Of a stretch of 64,000 bases of DNA, positions 35,836-47,700 are shown one piece after another (the first letter of the stretch is position 1; every line of letters begins with the position of its first letter). Under the pieces are notes generated by a model. That model saw nothing but the letters and a program-made list of their open reading frames with translations, was not told where the DNA came from and made no database searches. The stretch spans positions 55,384,991 through 55,448,990 of the forward strand of contig NC_079149.1 of NCBI RefSeq assembly GCF_945859685.1. Reading direction: 5' to 3'. The translations under genes and the position numbers were made by a program. This DNA comes from Eupeodes corollae (Eukaryota > Arthropoda > Insecta > Diptera > Syrphidae).

Positions 35836-36653
35836 AAGTTGTGCACCTTCTTGTTGAAACCACATGTCATGCAAGTGAAGCCCTTGCACTTTGGGCAAAC
35901 AAAAGTTGGATATCATTTCCCGATAGCGCTCACCAATCACAGTTTCGTTAAGATTCGCATCATCTTTGAAGAAGTACGGTCCAATGATGTCACCAGCCAA
36001 CCGCACCAAACCGTGACTTTTTCTGGATGCATTGCTTCTAGCTGATATTCACTTCAGAATCGACATTTCTGCGTATAACGTACCCATTGAGACCAAAATG
36101 GGCTTCGTCGCTAAACACAATTTTTTGGTAAAAAAGGATATCCTCCGCCAACCTTCCAAGAGCCCAATACCCAAAAATGTTGCGTTGCAGTTGGTCATTC
36201 AGCTTTAATTCTTGCACCATTTTTATTTTGAAAGCCATCACACCTAAAACCTTTCCCGAAATTTTCAACGTTGTTGAGTAACAGAGGCCCAATTGCTAAG
36301 AACAGCGACGAATCGACTATTGATGGTCATCATTAACACTGGCCGATACAGCTGTAATATGTTCTTCAGTTCGCACTCTTCGTAAACTTGTTGGTGATTT
36401 AATGACCAAACATGTAATTTGGTGCGAAATTAAGTTACAATAGCCCTTAAACTGACCATAACATGGAAGAAGCGAGTGGTCAACTTTCTTAACTGAGCAC
36501 GCCACTTTGATAATAAAATTCAATTATTTGCAAGCGTTGTTCGTTTGTAAGACGAATTAAATTATAGACCAAACTGAAGATGTTTGACAGTAAAACAAAC
36601 ATCAGCTGTTTAAACCAGTGTTGCCAAAAAGATAATGAATAAAAATCACCCTT
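35836..36653 (-). pseudogene. Mariner-type (IS630-Tc1-mariner) transposase relic, copy 1
   Basis: Read on the minus strand from the end AAGGGTGATTTTTATTC (36653): SNIFSLVYN, RLTNEQRLQIIEFYYQ (helix-turn-helix), SPTSLRRVRTEEHITAVSAS, GLCYSTTLKISGKVLGVMAF, WALGRLAEDILFYQKIVFSD, EAHFGLNGYV, then YFFKDDANLNETVIGERYRE and LHDMWFQQEGA near the left end. IVFSDEAHF carries the first catalytic Asp; the second should be WFQQDGA but reads QQEG. Several frameshifts and stops separate the blocks, and the 3' third and right terminal repeat are missing. These transposases cut and paste at TA sites. Confidence 0.85.
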
Positions 36654-36894
36654 TAGAAGATTGGACAGGGGAGCAAAATTTGTACTCCTTTTCATGACAA
36701 TCGTTTTCATCTGGTATAAACATTACTAAATAAAGTTAGATATGATAAGTATTCACATTTAATGAACAGTTTAAAAACAAAGAATCCTTAATTTCTAGTA
36801 TTAAGTTAACGTTTAGCGAAATATCTTTTAACTGTATCAGAAAGCTGTAAGATGTAGAAAGCGAGACTTATTTAGGAAATTATTTAAAGTAAAG

Positions 36895-36972
36895 GTGAAT
36901 CTCTGACAACATTACTCGCACACAGGAATGGTTGAGAGAGTCACAAGGTCCTAGTTCTTCATGGACTGTTTA
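36895..36972 (+). repeat. tRNA-derived SINE, copy 6 (small 3' piece)
   Basis: CTGACAACATTACTCGCACA, CAGGAATGGTTGAGAGAGTC, AAGGTCCTAGTTCTTCATGG ACTGTT match the 3' third of the SINE. Head and most of the body are absent. Confidence 0.65.
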
Positions 36973-38557
36973 TTTTTAAAGGTGAAAGTATCCACTATCA
37001 AAATTAAGTTAAACTAATTTAAGTTTCATCCAATAACAATTTTAATTTTTTACATATATTCAATTAACTCAAAAAATAATTCAATTTTTCCTAATATATA
37101 GCTTTTCAAGAGGGCGAAAAAAAACTAGTGATTGTTTTTGAATAATTCTTTTCAAAATCTTTTCTTAATACCTTAAGGAGTAGTAAGCACCAACTGATAG
37201 TACAAAACATCTGAATATTTGGGAAAACACGTAAACAGTATTTTAAAAAAGTTTTGTGCTAACTCAGTCGGAGCGGTTTCGGAGGTATCAGTTTTGAAAT
37301 ATATATACAACAGCAACACATATTCCAGTTATACCTTTTATAACTCAAAAACAAATTTATCGATTTTAATCATATTCTTTCTATTACATTCGTCTCCACT
37401 CAAAAAACAAAACAAAAAATGAACGGACAAAGATTTGAATAGTAAATTAAATTTTAAATAAATTAGATTTGGAACTTAGCCATCTTCCGCATGTGACAGC
37501 ATACGTCACGCACGTTTATATGTAGCTTATTATTATTAATAAGGTATAATATACGTCCACTTTAAATAACATACACATTATAAAATAGACACTCAACGTC
37601 AGCATATTTAAATCCACAATAATATTGAAATATTTAGGAAATACGTGAATAAAAATGTGAACGAAAAATTTGTTTAGAAAATAAATGACAACAACTGTCA
37701 ACCGATCGGTCCCAATAATTTTAAATCATTCGGTCAATCAGTCATCCGTACCACAAAATTGACAGCCAACACGGAAACTATGAGCAACTCTCGGAACATT
37801 CCAGTGTTACTGATCCCTGTCAATATACATACATACCTACATAAATATATGGTCAAGATGTGCCAAAGTTTAATTGTCTTCATTTTATGTTGTTTGTTGG
37901 TTTTTGAAAAAAAAAATTGCTGATTTATTTCACATTTGTTTATTTTAATCGAGTGTTCAGAAATCAGCTTTTAAAAACTATTTAGTATGTGATTAAAATG
38001 TATGCCAATGAAAATAATTATGTGACTTAATTTTCTGTTCGAGTGTCATGAAAACAATCGTATGGACATAAATGCACTTTCAATACTTCATTTTTAATAG
38101 TAATACATTATAAATTTTTCTCAAACTAGTTTCTTGGACATTTCGTAATTTAAATAGTCGTAACCCAATTTAGAAAAAGAGCCGAATAACGTATTTCAGA
38201 CTAGACAGTAATAATATAAAAATATTAACATCACGCTAAAACTTTTACAAAAATCGGAACTATTTTTGAAAGTTAAATGGTAAACTTTCAAAAGAAGTTC
38301 CGTTGGTTTCATTTTGATGTTAAAATGAGGACTAAAATTACAAAATTTTCAAAACAGTTATGGCACCACTTTTCTCTATTTTTCCACTTTCGAATGCATT
38401 TCTGTATCAGTGTATAAACCTAAAGTCAACATGGAAGGAAACACACAAATAAAATTCTGATTTAAACATAATTTTACAAGTACGAAGGTAAAATACCCCT
38501 CGTTTATATCAGCTCTGTCCGCATTTTCATACAACAAATTGAAAAGCAGGTACTTAC
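36973..38557. other. Intron downstream of exon 8
   Basis: This starts the intron after the last visible exon of the F-BAR gene (donor at 38557). It is AT-rich and no further exon was recognised. A GC-richer patch at 37485-37515 and 37700-37830 has no clear function. Confidence 0.45.
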
Positions 38558-38704
38558 CTGTGCTCTTACAGCCGCAAAGTGAATTTGTTTTGCTCTCAAA
38601 TCGAACTTTTTCATCGAAAGGTCTTCCTGCAGTTCATTAACTTTATTATAAAGTTGGCCTTCAATACCTCTCAACTGAGTGCGACTCAGTGAGTCAACAG
38701 AATC
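38558..38704 (-). CDS. F-BAR gene exon 8 (second coiled coil, last visible exon)
   Basis: Acceptor CTTGAAAAG, donor GAGCACAG|GTAAGTACC; 49 codons ending in phase 0. It encodes a heptad-rich helix including SLSRTQLRGIEGQLYNKVNE and SMKKFDLRAKQIHFAAVRAQ. The strong donor shows that the transcript continues left of here, but no following exon could be recognised. Confidence 0.87.
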
Positions 38705-41700
38705 CTTTTCAAGATAGAAGAAAAAATTAAAATAAGATAACCAAATATCATAGATTTTCCTGTCTTTATGTGCATATAGTAAAAGAAAACCCCTAGTTTT
38801 ATAAAGATTTTCTTTTTTTAGCATTCTGTATGTTTTAAAAAAAAATATTTAACAAACCTGTAGCTGCCTTATTTGCATTTCTAAGTCGGTGGCTTCTCGT
38901 TTAAGCGAATCCAAAGCTGGACGCAATTGCAGGGAAGAGTAACGCTCGAAAACAAGTTCATTTCTTAGTACTGGTGTTATGTCCTGGTGGTGGTAAGGAA
39001 ATATTTATTTATTGTCATTTTCTTTTGTTATTTTTATTTAGCTTGTCAACAAAGGATTATACATTACAATAGGAATAAATAAAAAATCTTTTCATTTTAT
39101 TCTATGGGCGACTTACATTATACTCGTTAACGTCTTCTACCTCGCCTGGAGGTTGAGGTGGAGCGAATGGTCGTTTAGGAACTTTTTGTGCATTCGCTGG
39201 TGACGGTAGTATACGAACAAAGTTTGCAAGGTCCTGTTGTGGTGCAACAACATTGCATTGTTGTGTTAGGCTTGAGTAACGTTTTGATTGCTCTGATGCC
39301 TGAAAGATGAACATTTTATAATAAAAAGTTATGTTAATTGATCAAAAGGAAAATTTTGCATAAAGATAAAAATGTAAACAAGTTCTTTTGGAAAGAAACA
39401 AAACTCTTGTGAATTTCATAGTTTCAATTACCGAGTTTTTTGAATTTATAGATTGTAAAGGGTCCAATTTTCAAAAATTTTAACAAAACTTGGCTTATTG
39501 TAACTACCTTTTATCTGTTTATTTAATTGTAAGTCAAATGATTACCCGAGAACATATGCAATAAGCCGTCTGTTTAGACTTTTAACATTCTTAAATAAAC
39601 TTAAAGATTGGATGTTCCTTTAAACATTTTAATTAATAATTGTTGTATTTGGTTTCATTTCTTAAATTAACTTGTGGGTCTTGGCACAAAACTTCAATCC
39701 TTAATTTGACAAAAGTTTGTTTTCATCAGCAAATTTTTAGACCAAATTGTAAAACCTCGCTTGAAGAAGTAATTAATTAAGATATCTTAACCACTTAATT
39801 GTCACCAAATTTTTATTTGCTTCACTAAGTAAAACGTGTATATAGATTAAGGTATAAATGGGCTTGCGATTGATGTACTTTATGTATCAATTGTGATACC
39901 CTTAAAGACTTAAAGGGAGATTTTGTATCTATTATCTTGTTGGCAACGGTTTAAACAGCTGAAACACGTTTCATGTTTTGTTTCACTGTCAAATATCTTC
40001 AGCTTGGTCTATATTTTAACCATCAATCGTCTCACAAATAAACAACGCTTGCAAATTATTGAATTTTATTATCAGTTTCCTCTTTCCATTTTATGGTTTA
40101 ATCGACCCACTGAAGCGGCTATTTAGCTATTGTGATTAAATTTAGCACCAAATTTACGTTGTTGGACATTAAACCAGTAACACGCTTATGTAGAGTGCGA
40201 AATGAAGAAAATATAAATGATGACTATCAATTATTGATTCGTCGCCGTTCGCAGCAATTGGGGCTCTGTTACTCAATAACGTGGAACATTTTCGGAAGGA
40301 TTTAGGTGTGATGTCTTTCAAAATACAGCTGGTGCAAGAATTGAAGCTGAACGACCCACTGCAACGTAACATTGTTGGTGAATGGGCTCTTGAAAAGTTG
40401 GCCGAAGATCCACTTTTTTACCGAAAAATTGTGTTCAGCGACGAAGGTCATTTTTGGCTCAATGGGTACGTAAATAATAGAAATTGTCGATTTTGGAAAA
40501 AATATCAGTCAGAAGCACTGCAGGAGCTACCAATGTGTACAGAAAAAGTCACAGTTTCGTACGGTTTATGGGGTGGTGGCATCATTGGACCGTATTTCTT
40601 CAAGGATGATGCGAATCGTAACGTAAATGAAAGAGCTTGGTGCCACATGCCACACTGCACGCGCGAGTCGAGTTCGATGAACCATTTATTTCACGTTCGG
40701 ACCAGTCAATTGGCCGCCTAGATCGTGCGATTTAAGGCCTTTAGACTATTTTTTGTAGGGCTATGTTGAAGGTCATGTCTATATCAAGCTATGTCTATAA
40801 GCTTCAATTGTTTCCGAAAATACAACTGCACCTACCCCAGCATCTAGTTTGGAATCGTCAATATGTAAAAATATCATCGACTTATCCGAGCATGTCCCAT
40901 TTGGCTAGTTTCCCAGAAACTGGTTTGTCTGATTGCAGCCGTTTACTGTATATAAAGGTCTAGGGATAATGGAAAGATTGAGTATTGCTTCCGTTTCCCA
41001 AGTTGAAGTGGTCCTCATCCACCACTTGTACCTAAGAATGCCAATCTTTGTGCCTTTGGGAAAGTTTGAAGATTATCAACGTCCGCAATAAGATTTAAGG
41101 ATTTAGTATCCAATTTTACTCAATTTGACCTTTTTTGGATCTCTCTACTGTAATTGAGCCAAAGCTAAGCCTTGTATCCAAGAATACTCTTAAATATTTT
41201 GCTTGATCTGATTTATTGGGGGGTCTCTATTGATTTCATAGTCTTTGATTTTCCTCCTATTTGTAAAATCTACTAACTTTTTTCTAAGAGAGTTAATCTT
41301 CAATAACCTAATTAAGGCTTGGGTCAGTTATTCGTTTGTATAGTAATTTGGAATTTCCCTGTTGCCAGTAGAGCTACGATATCGGCGAAGGCAACAATTT
41401 AAATGGCACCAAATTCAAAATTGGTTAAGACTTAATTCATGACGAGAATCCAGAGAGGTGGTGACAGTATACCCCTTCTTGAGGCGTTTCATTGAAAGAT
41501 GTTACTTTTATCTTCGTACCGTCTGCTTCACTGTTGATCTCTCTACAATTTAGCATAGACATGATACAGTTTATGATAGACTGGAGAGCATTTTTGACTG
41601 CACTATTTTGCACCTACTTTCAAGGCCACTTCAATGTCTGGAAACACGGCTAGTGTATACTCCTTATCATGAAATGTTTCTTGTATTGTTTTCACTACAC

Positions 41701-44700
41701 AATGTGTAAGGTGGTTTGCATACTTTTACCTTTCAAGTATGCAATGCTGTGTAGGAGAAAAGGCTTCAGCCCTGAGATTGCTTCAGATTTTAATGTCTAA
41801 AAGTTTTACTAGGGTTTGAAGAATAAACAATGTGAGAGTTATCCAAAGTCCTCAGCATTAGTGTGGCTAGGTTAACCAGTTTCTCGAATAAAAACTCATC
41901 AGCATCAGCCCACAACTTTTAAACATATCCTCATTTGACGGTTTTTACAAAAAGGTTGCTTAAGTCCGGTATGACGAGATCTGAACATCATAGGAAAGAT
42001 GATAGATGAACTACGTTTTAAACATCATAATTGCAATCAGGGAGAGAATATGGTGTTTAGCATTATCCTTTTCATTTGATGATCAAGATCAAATTTGTTT
42101 TGACAAATGGACCACTGTTCTTTAAAGGTCTCGTATATGTAAATAAATATCAAGTTTGCATTGATATACTCTAACACCACCAATTGAGAAAATCGGACCT
42201 TCCAATTTGTTAACTTCATCAACGTGAATGTACTCGTACCGTACTTTTCTCTCCTCATTTCGCGTACAACTAAAATTAAAAATCTACCGGCAACCGGACT
42301 CCGGTACTAGACCGTTGCACATAATACATATAGGTACCTAGGTCCTAGATGCATGCCACAACTGAAAGCTACATCCTTTTGAAAGCTTATTTGGCAGTGT
42401 CCACTTACAACCCTACCACTAACACGGCATGTATCTCCTTCGTTATTAATTTGGATGAATATTGAAACTGTATCACCATCTCTCATCCATGTACGAGTAC
42501 GGATACGAGAGAACGGAAAGTGTCTGATGTGAATGGTCGTTGGTTGTTTGTGTAATGATGAAAACATTCTCTTTAATTTCTGTTCGATCGGGGATTAAAG
42601 CAAAATGTCCTTCGACTTTAATCTACTTTTGTTCATTTTAAAAATAATATCAATGCATATTTTCATCTGATGATGAAATTCTTTTTAAAATATCAGAAAC
42701 AGGATTTTTCTGTAACTTAATCTTTGTTCAGTATATCACTCCCCTGACCCTTTAATGTGCTGTGCCGGAGGTACTCGTACCCATGTTCCGTCATCGTTAT
42801 CAGACACTCTTTCTGTCAAATTGTGATATTGATTTTTTAAAAAAGTTGTTTTTGATTTTTTTCTTATTACATTCAGACGAAATTCCAACATTTAGGTACA
42901 CACATTTTTCATAACTTCATAAAGCAGCGTTTTATTTAACTAAAATTGATAGCATCATAAGTTTACCTTAATTAAAAAAAAAAGTAAAACGATGGGAAAT
43001 TATGGTGCACAACAGCGGTAAGACAGTTGTGATGCGTTGATTTATGACAAAGGAAAAACTTTGACGCGCCATATCTCCCACCCATCATCGTGATGCAGAA
43101 ACTTAGTAGAGTATGCAAATTCCTTAATTTAACGGTACACCTTTTGAAAGAAAATGCGTATAAAAATGTTAATGCTGATGGAACGGTTACAGACAAATTG
43201 GAACTGAAATATCCTACCCTTACATCAAATCGCCCCCTCCTTTTACTGGTGCTGCGAAGTGATATTTTTGTGTGATATAATTTTGTTTTTTATCCATTAA
43301 GCTTCTGTATAGTCGGTGAGATGATGCAGGATAAGAAGATGTAGATTTATTTAAGTCCTTTGAAATGGATTGGATTATCTACCAAATGTCCTCGTTGTTT
43401 CGTGGATATGCAAAAGAATCCTTGACAAAATGGGGTCTCAACTCAACTCACATACTTGCTTGCATACCTTGCCACAAAAAAGAAAAAAAAAACTCCAATA
43501 CTTTCTAGTATGTGAGGTCGTAGGTCAGAAGTGTGATTGAGATAAGATTTATGGGCTTAGGGTGTCTGTGTCTGGGTTTATATTATCATAAACAAGGTTT
43601 CTTACCAGTATTCTTTATGTATGTACGTAGGAATATAGTTTCAAAAGGACATGTGTCTGATGTCATTTTCATTCTGTATACAAGTGGATATGATACGAGT
43701 ATAGCTTACTTCTTTTGATAAAACATATTGAATAGCTTTTTCGTGTTATGCGGATGTGGGGTAGATAGGGGTTAAATTAAGTGAAAAATTTTGTGCGTAA
43801 AAGTTATACGACATAGAACTTCATACACTTATACATAATGCAATTTCCATCAAAATATGATAAAGGTAAAAATGTAGCAATTTATTATGCATATTTTTGT
43901 TACATGGTATGGTTTTAAGGAAAGTTAATTGGAAAAGCTTAAACAAGGTTGTATGTTTTGAGTTCAATGTTTTTCTTTTTGAGAATTCTCAAATCAAAAA
44001 TTTCTAGTTAAAAAAAGTAATTCATGAAACATATAAGGCCTACATGTTTTCCGATTATGTGTTAAGACAAAGAAAATACGAAATTTAAAATTCATAGAAT
44101 TACGTATAGAAGTATGGAATTATTTCATTTACCTAGAAGGAATATCTAATTTCATCTGTTATTTGATAATGATCAATATTTTATCAAAAATATCAATTCG
44201 AATACAAATTTGGGCTTAGGGCCAAGCCGCTTAAGATTTCAAAATAAAAGTGAACTTCTTAGTTCTATTACCGTGATCTTTTGAATGAAGACCATCTCAT
44301 AAGGATAAAAAAAAACCAGGTACGCCTACTTAAATCCTGGACCTATTGGAAGGTTGACTACGGCTTAAAGAGGTGGGCCTGCAGAGTAAATATATCCTCA
44401 TATTTTTAACTTCCCATAGGAAGTTATTGTAATTGGTAATATGTGCCGAATTGAGAATTTTGCCATTTGTCGACGTTTCAAGGTCCCTAGAGTCGAAATA
44501 AAAGATTTTTAGAGACATGTCTGTGCGTGCGTAAGTTCGTACGTTCCTACATCCTTACGTTCGCGACGTTTTTTTTCGTCGTCCATAGCTCAAGAACCAG
44601 TAGAGATATCGACTTCAAATAAATTTTGCCATACAGATAATAATGCAGAAAGATTCAAAAAGGGCTAGTAATTTAAAAAAATGATGAACATTTTGGTAAA

Positions 44701-47700
44701 ACCTAAATATCTCACGAACCAATAACGCAATAGATATGAATTAAATTTTATATTATATATTGAAACGTGATACCAAATTTTTAGAAAAAATCCAATCAAC
44801 GTTTTTTTTATAAATAAAACAAAAATGTAAAGAAATATTTTGCACCTCGAAATCTGGTAAAATTTTGAGACAAATCGAATTGACTATTTTTTTTTATAAA
44901 AAATGAAACCATAAAAAAAAACATTACCCAAAGTTGGTAAGAATTAATTTTCGAGTCAAATATCTCATCAAAAAATTGAGATTATGATTTATCTTATAAG
45001 AAAAATTGTTTTCACCAAAAATTTTGACAAAAATCAAATTGACAGTTTTTTTTAACTAAAAATAAAAAAAAAAGTAATATGTAAGTAATTCATTTATTTA
45101 CAAAATTTTATACAATTTTTGAATTTAGATGCTATGGCTATACCGTCAGCCAGATTGACAAAAAAATTAAGAATATTTAAATTTGTGTATGTTTGGAATT
45201 TAATAGAATTCTTTTATTAATAATAATCTAAATTTGTAAATATCTTTCCCGAAAAATTAGTGTCTTTGAGTTTTAAATATTAGACAGATAACAATGAAAT
45301 TTAGACAACCTTCTTTTGATTTTAAGTTGCACAGCATACAGAATTGGTTGAAACTACCATTATAAGGACTTCCATTTAAGTTGAGAACTTCACATCTTGC
45401 TTAAAAGATGAGGGATATCTCTTCATAACTCAGTGAATCCTTGAAATAATTTCTGGCACCAAGATTATAGATGAGCTGACTGTAGATTATTCTACTGAAT
45501 GAGTCTTGGGCTTCTTCTATCAGTGAATGCCTCATTATGTCTTCATTTTTCTCTATGATGCTGTACATATTATGTTCTTTCACATGGTTTATATTGCCAA
45601 AATCATCATGCAATCTCACTCCACACTCATTGCCAACAGATTGCCACCAGTCCTTGTTTTTCAGCTCATATGACAGAAGTTTTTTCGAAAGTCTTGTGGT
45701 TTAATAGTTGCTGCAGACTTTGATGATGTAGTCAGCTTTATTCTTATAGAAGTTTTGGAAGTCCTGTTTCTAAATATATGGCAGCACTAGGCGTATACAG
45801 AGGTAGGGTGAAATACAATATACAATTTTTCGATTTCTTCATATTTTTCTGACCCCGAAACCTGAACAGCATACAAGAGCGTAGATTTCACTTCTGAATT
45901 AAATATTTTGTATTTTGTAGATAAATTAATTTGTTTGTTAGAGAAGATAATATTTTTCCATGTTAAATTTATCAAGCTTTGTGACTCAAATATCTTTTCG
46001 ACTCAAATATCTTTTCAAAGCTTTGACATATTGGCTTTAAACTAATTTCCTCTTTTAAAAACTATTGTTATCAACATTCAGAAACATTTTGAAAAAAATC
46101 GAATTGACATTTTTTTTTCTAAAAAAAATAAAAATTAAAAAAAAAATTAATAGAAGTTAGTAAAAATTGATTTTCGACGCTTTTCAAAAATCAAAAATAT
46201 TGTATTCAAATTAATTTTATCTTATAAAAAATATTATTTTCAGCATTCGATAAAATTTTGGGAAAAATCGAATTGACAGTTTTTATTACAACAAAAAAAT
46301 GTACTTTCGACACAAATATCTTATCAAAAATTAAATATATTGGCTTCAAACTTATTTTCTCTCACAGAAAATATTTTTTTTTGACATTCAGTACTTATTT
46401 CATAAGGATGCAAGAGTCCGTTTTATCATAAAAAATTAAATCTACAAAAATAGTACCCAAATTAGGTACAAATTGATCTTCTGTTCTCAATATCTAGTGA
46501 ACAATGGGAGATATTTACTTCAAATTAATTTATTCATCCAATTTGTATTTGTTTACATAAGAAATAAAAACTTTTAAGAAATGCTACTAAAATTGGAAAA
46601 ATTTGGTTTTCGATTTTGAAATAAAACTATTTCATAATATGCAAAATATTGTTGGTAGTTATTAAATTTTTAAGAATAATTCAACTGACAACAATTTAAC
46701 ACAACACGACCTACAAACTTTTAGGCAAGACAAATCGATAGACGGGATGGGAAGTTATGTGGGTTGCATGTTGCATCCCAGCCTCTTTTATTTATTAGAT
46801 TTCGGTGTCAAGTGAAAGGTAATAGGTTGCCTAGGTAAAAGTTGTCAACCTAAGCTTGCTTTAATTTGAGATTTTAAGATTTAATTAAGTGGAGAAAATT
46901 CTTTGCATCTCTTAATAAAATATTGGTCATTTTCAAATGAGAAATGAGGTTAAATAATTTTATATAATTAATATATAGTGAATTTCCAATCTCTAGCTCG
47001 TTGGATATTCCAAATTGAGAATTAATCAAAGAATTGATTAATTTTAACCTATCCCAAATCTTTTCAAAATATCAATATCATAACTTCGCACAACGAAATG
47101 GATCACTTTTATACACTTACTAAACGGTTATGTATGTTTTAAACTAGTATGAAATTACAGTCGTAGATAAACTTGAATTTGACATAGAATTATATTTTTT
47201 TTCTGAAAAGTTAGATTTTCATCTTAGCCGCTACGTTAACAAAATCGGCTCTAAATCGGCAAACCTACTAGTTTTGAAAAGCCAATGAATTGGCGGAGAG
47301 TGATAGTTTGGTGTGAATAGTTGAGTGGTTACATCACTAGACCAAAATTCTTTGAAAATGAGGTTGGGAACACATTTCGGTCAACGATCAGCGTTACAGA
47401 ACTCCATACAAAAATTTATTTGGTCGATATTTTATTCATACTACACAGCAACTGCCACAATTGGTCTTTAACTGAGAATTCCTGAATCGTGTTAACGAAT
47501 GTCTTAACGAAGTCAATAGAGAGCCTTGCAGCTGCGAATAATACCACAGGAAATTTGTTTGTTTTTTTTTAATGTGGAACCGAGGACGAACATTTTTATT
47601 CCAGCAATCTGCAAGCGTTTCAAGTATATAGAGATTAGTAATATCATCGAACCTATGCTTCAAATACAACTCTAAACAAGGTTCTTGAGTAACATAATAC

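Noticed and set aside
42307..42567. 86-codon minus-strand frame in an intron
   Set aside because: GC-richer and not obviously AT-driven, but no family resemblance, no matching splice phase with the surrounding gene, and no second line of support.
45401..45619. Independent small gene with SYEEISLIF
   Set aside because: It fits the C-terminus of a LINE ORF2 that also includes the 45787-45975 frame, and it lies inside an LR repeat copy.
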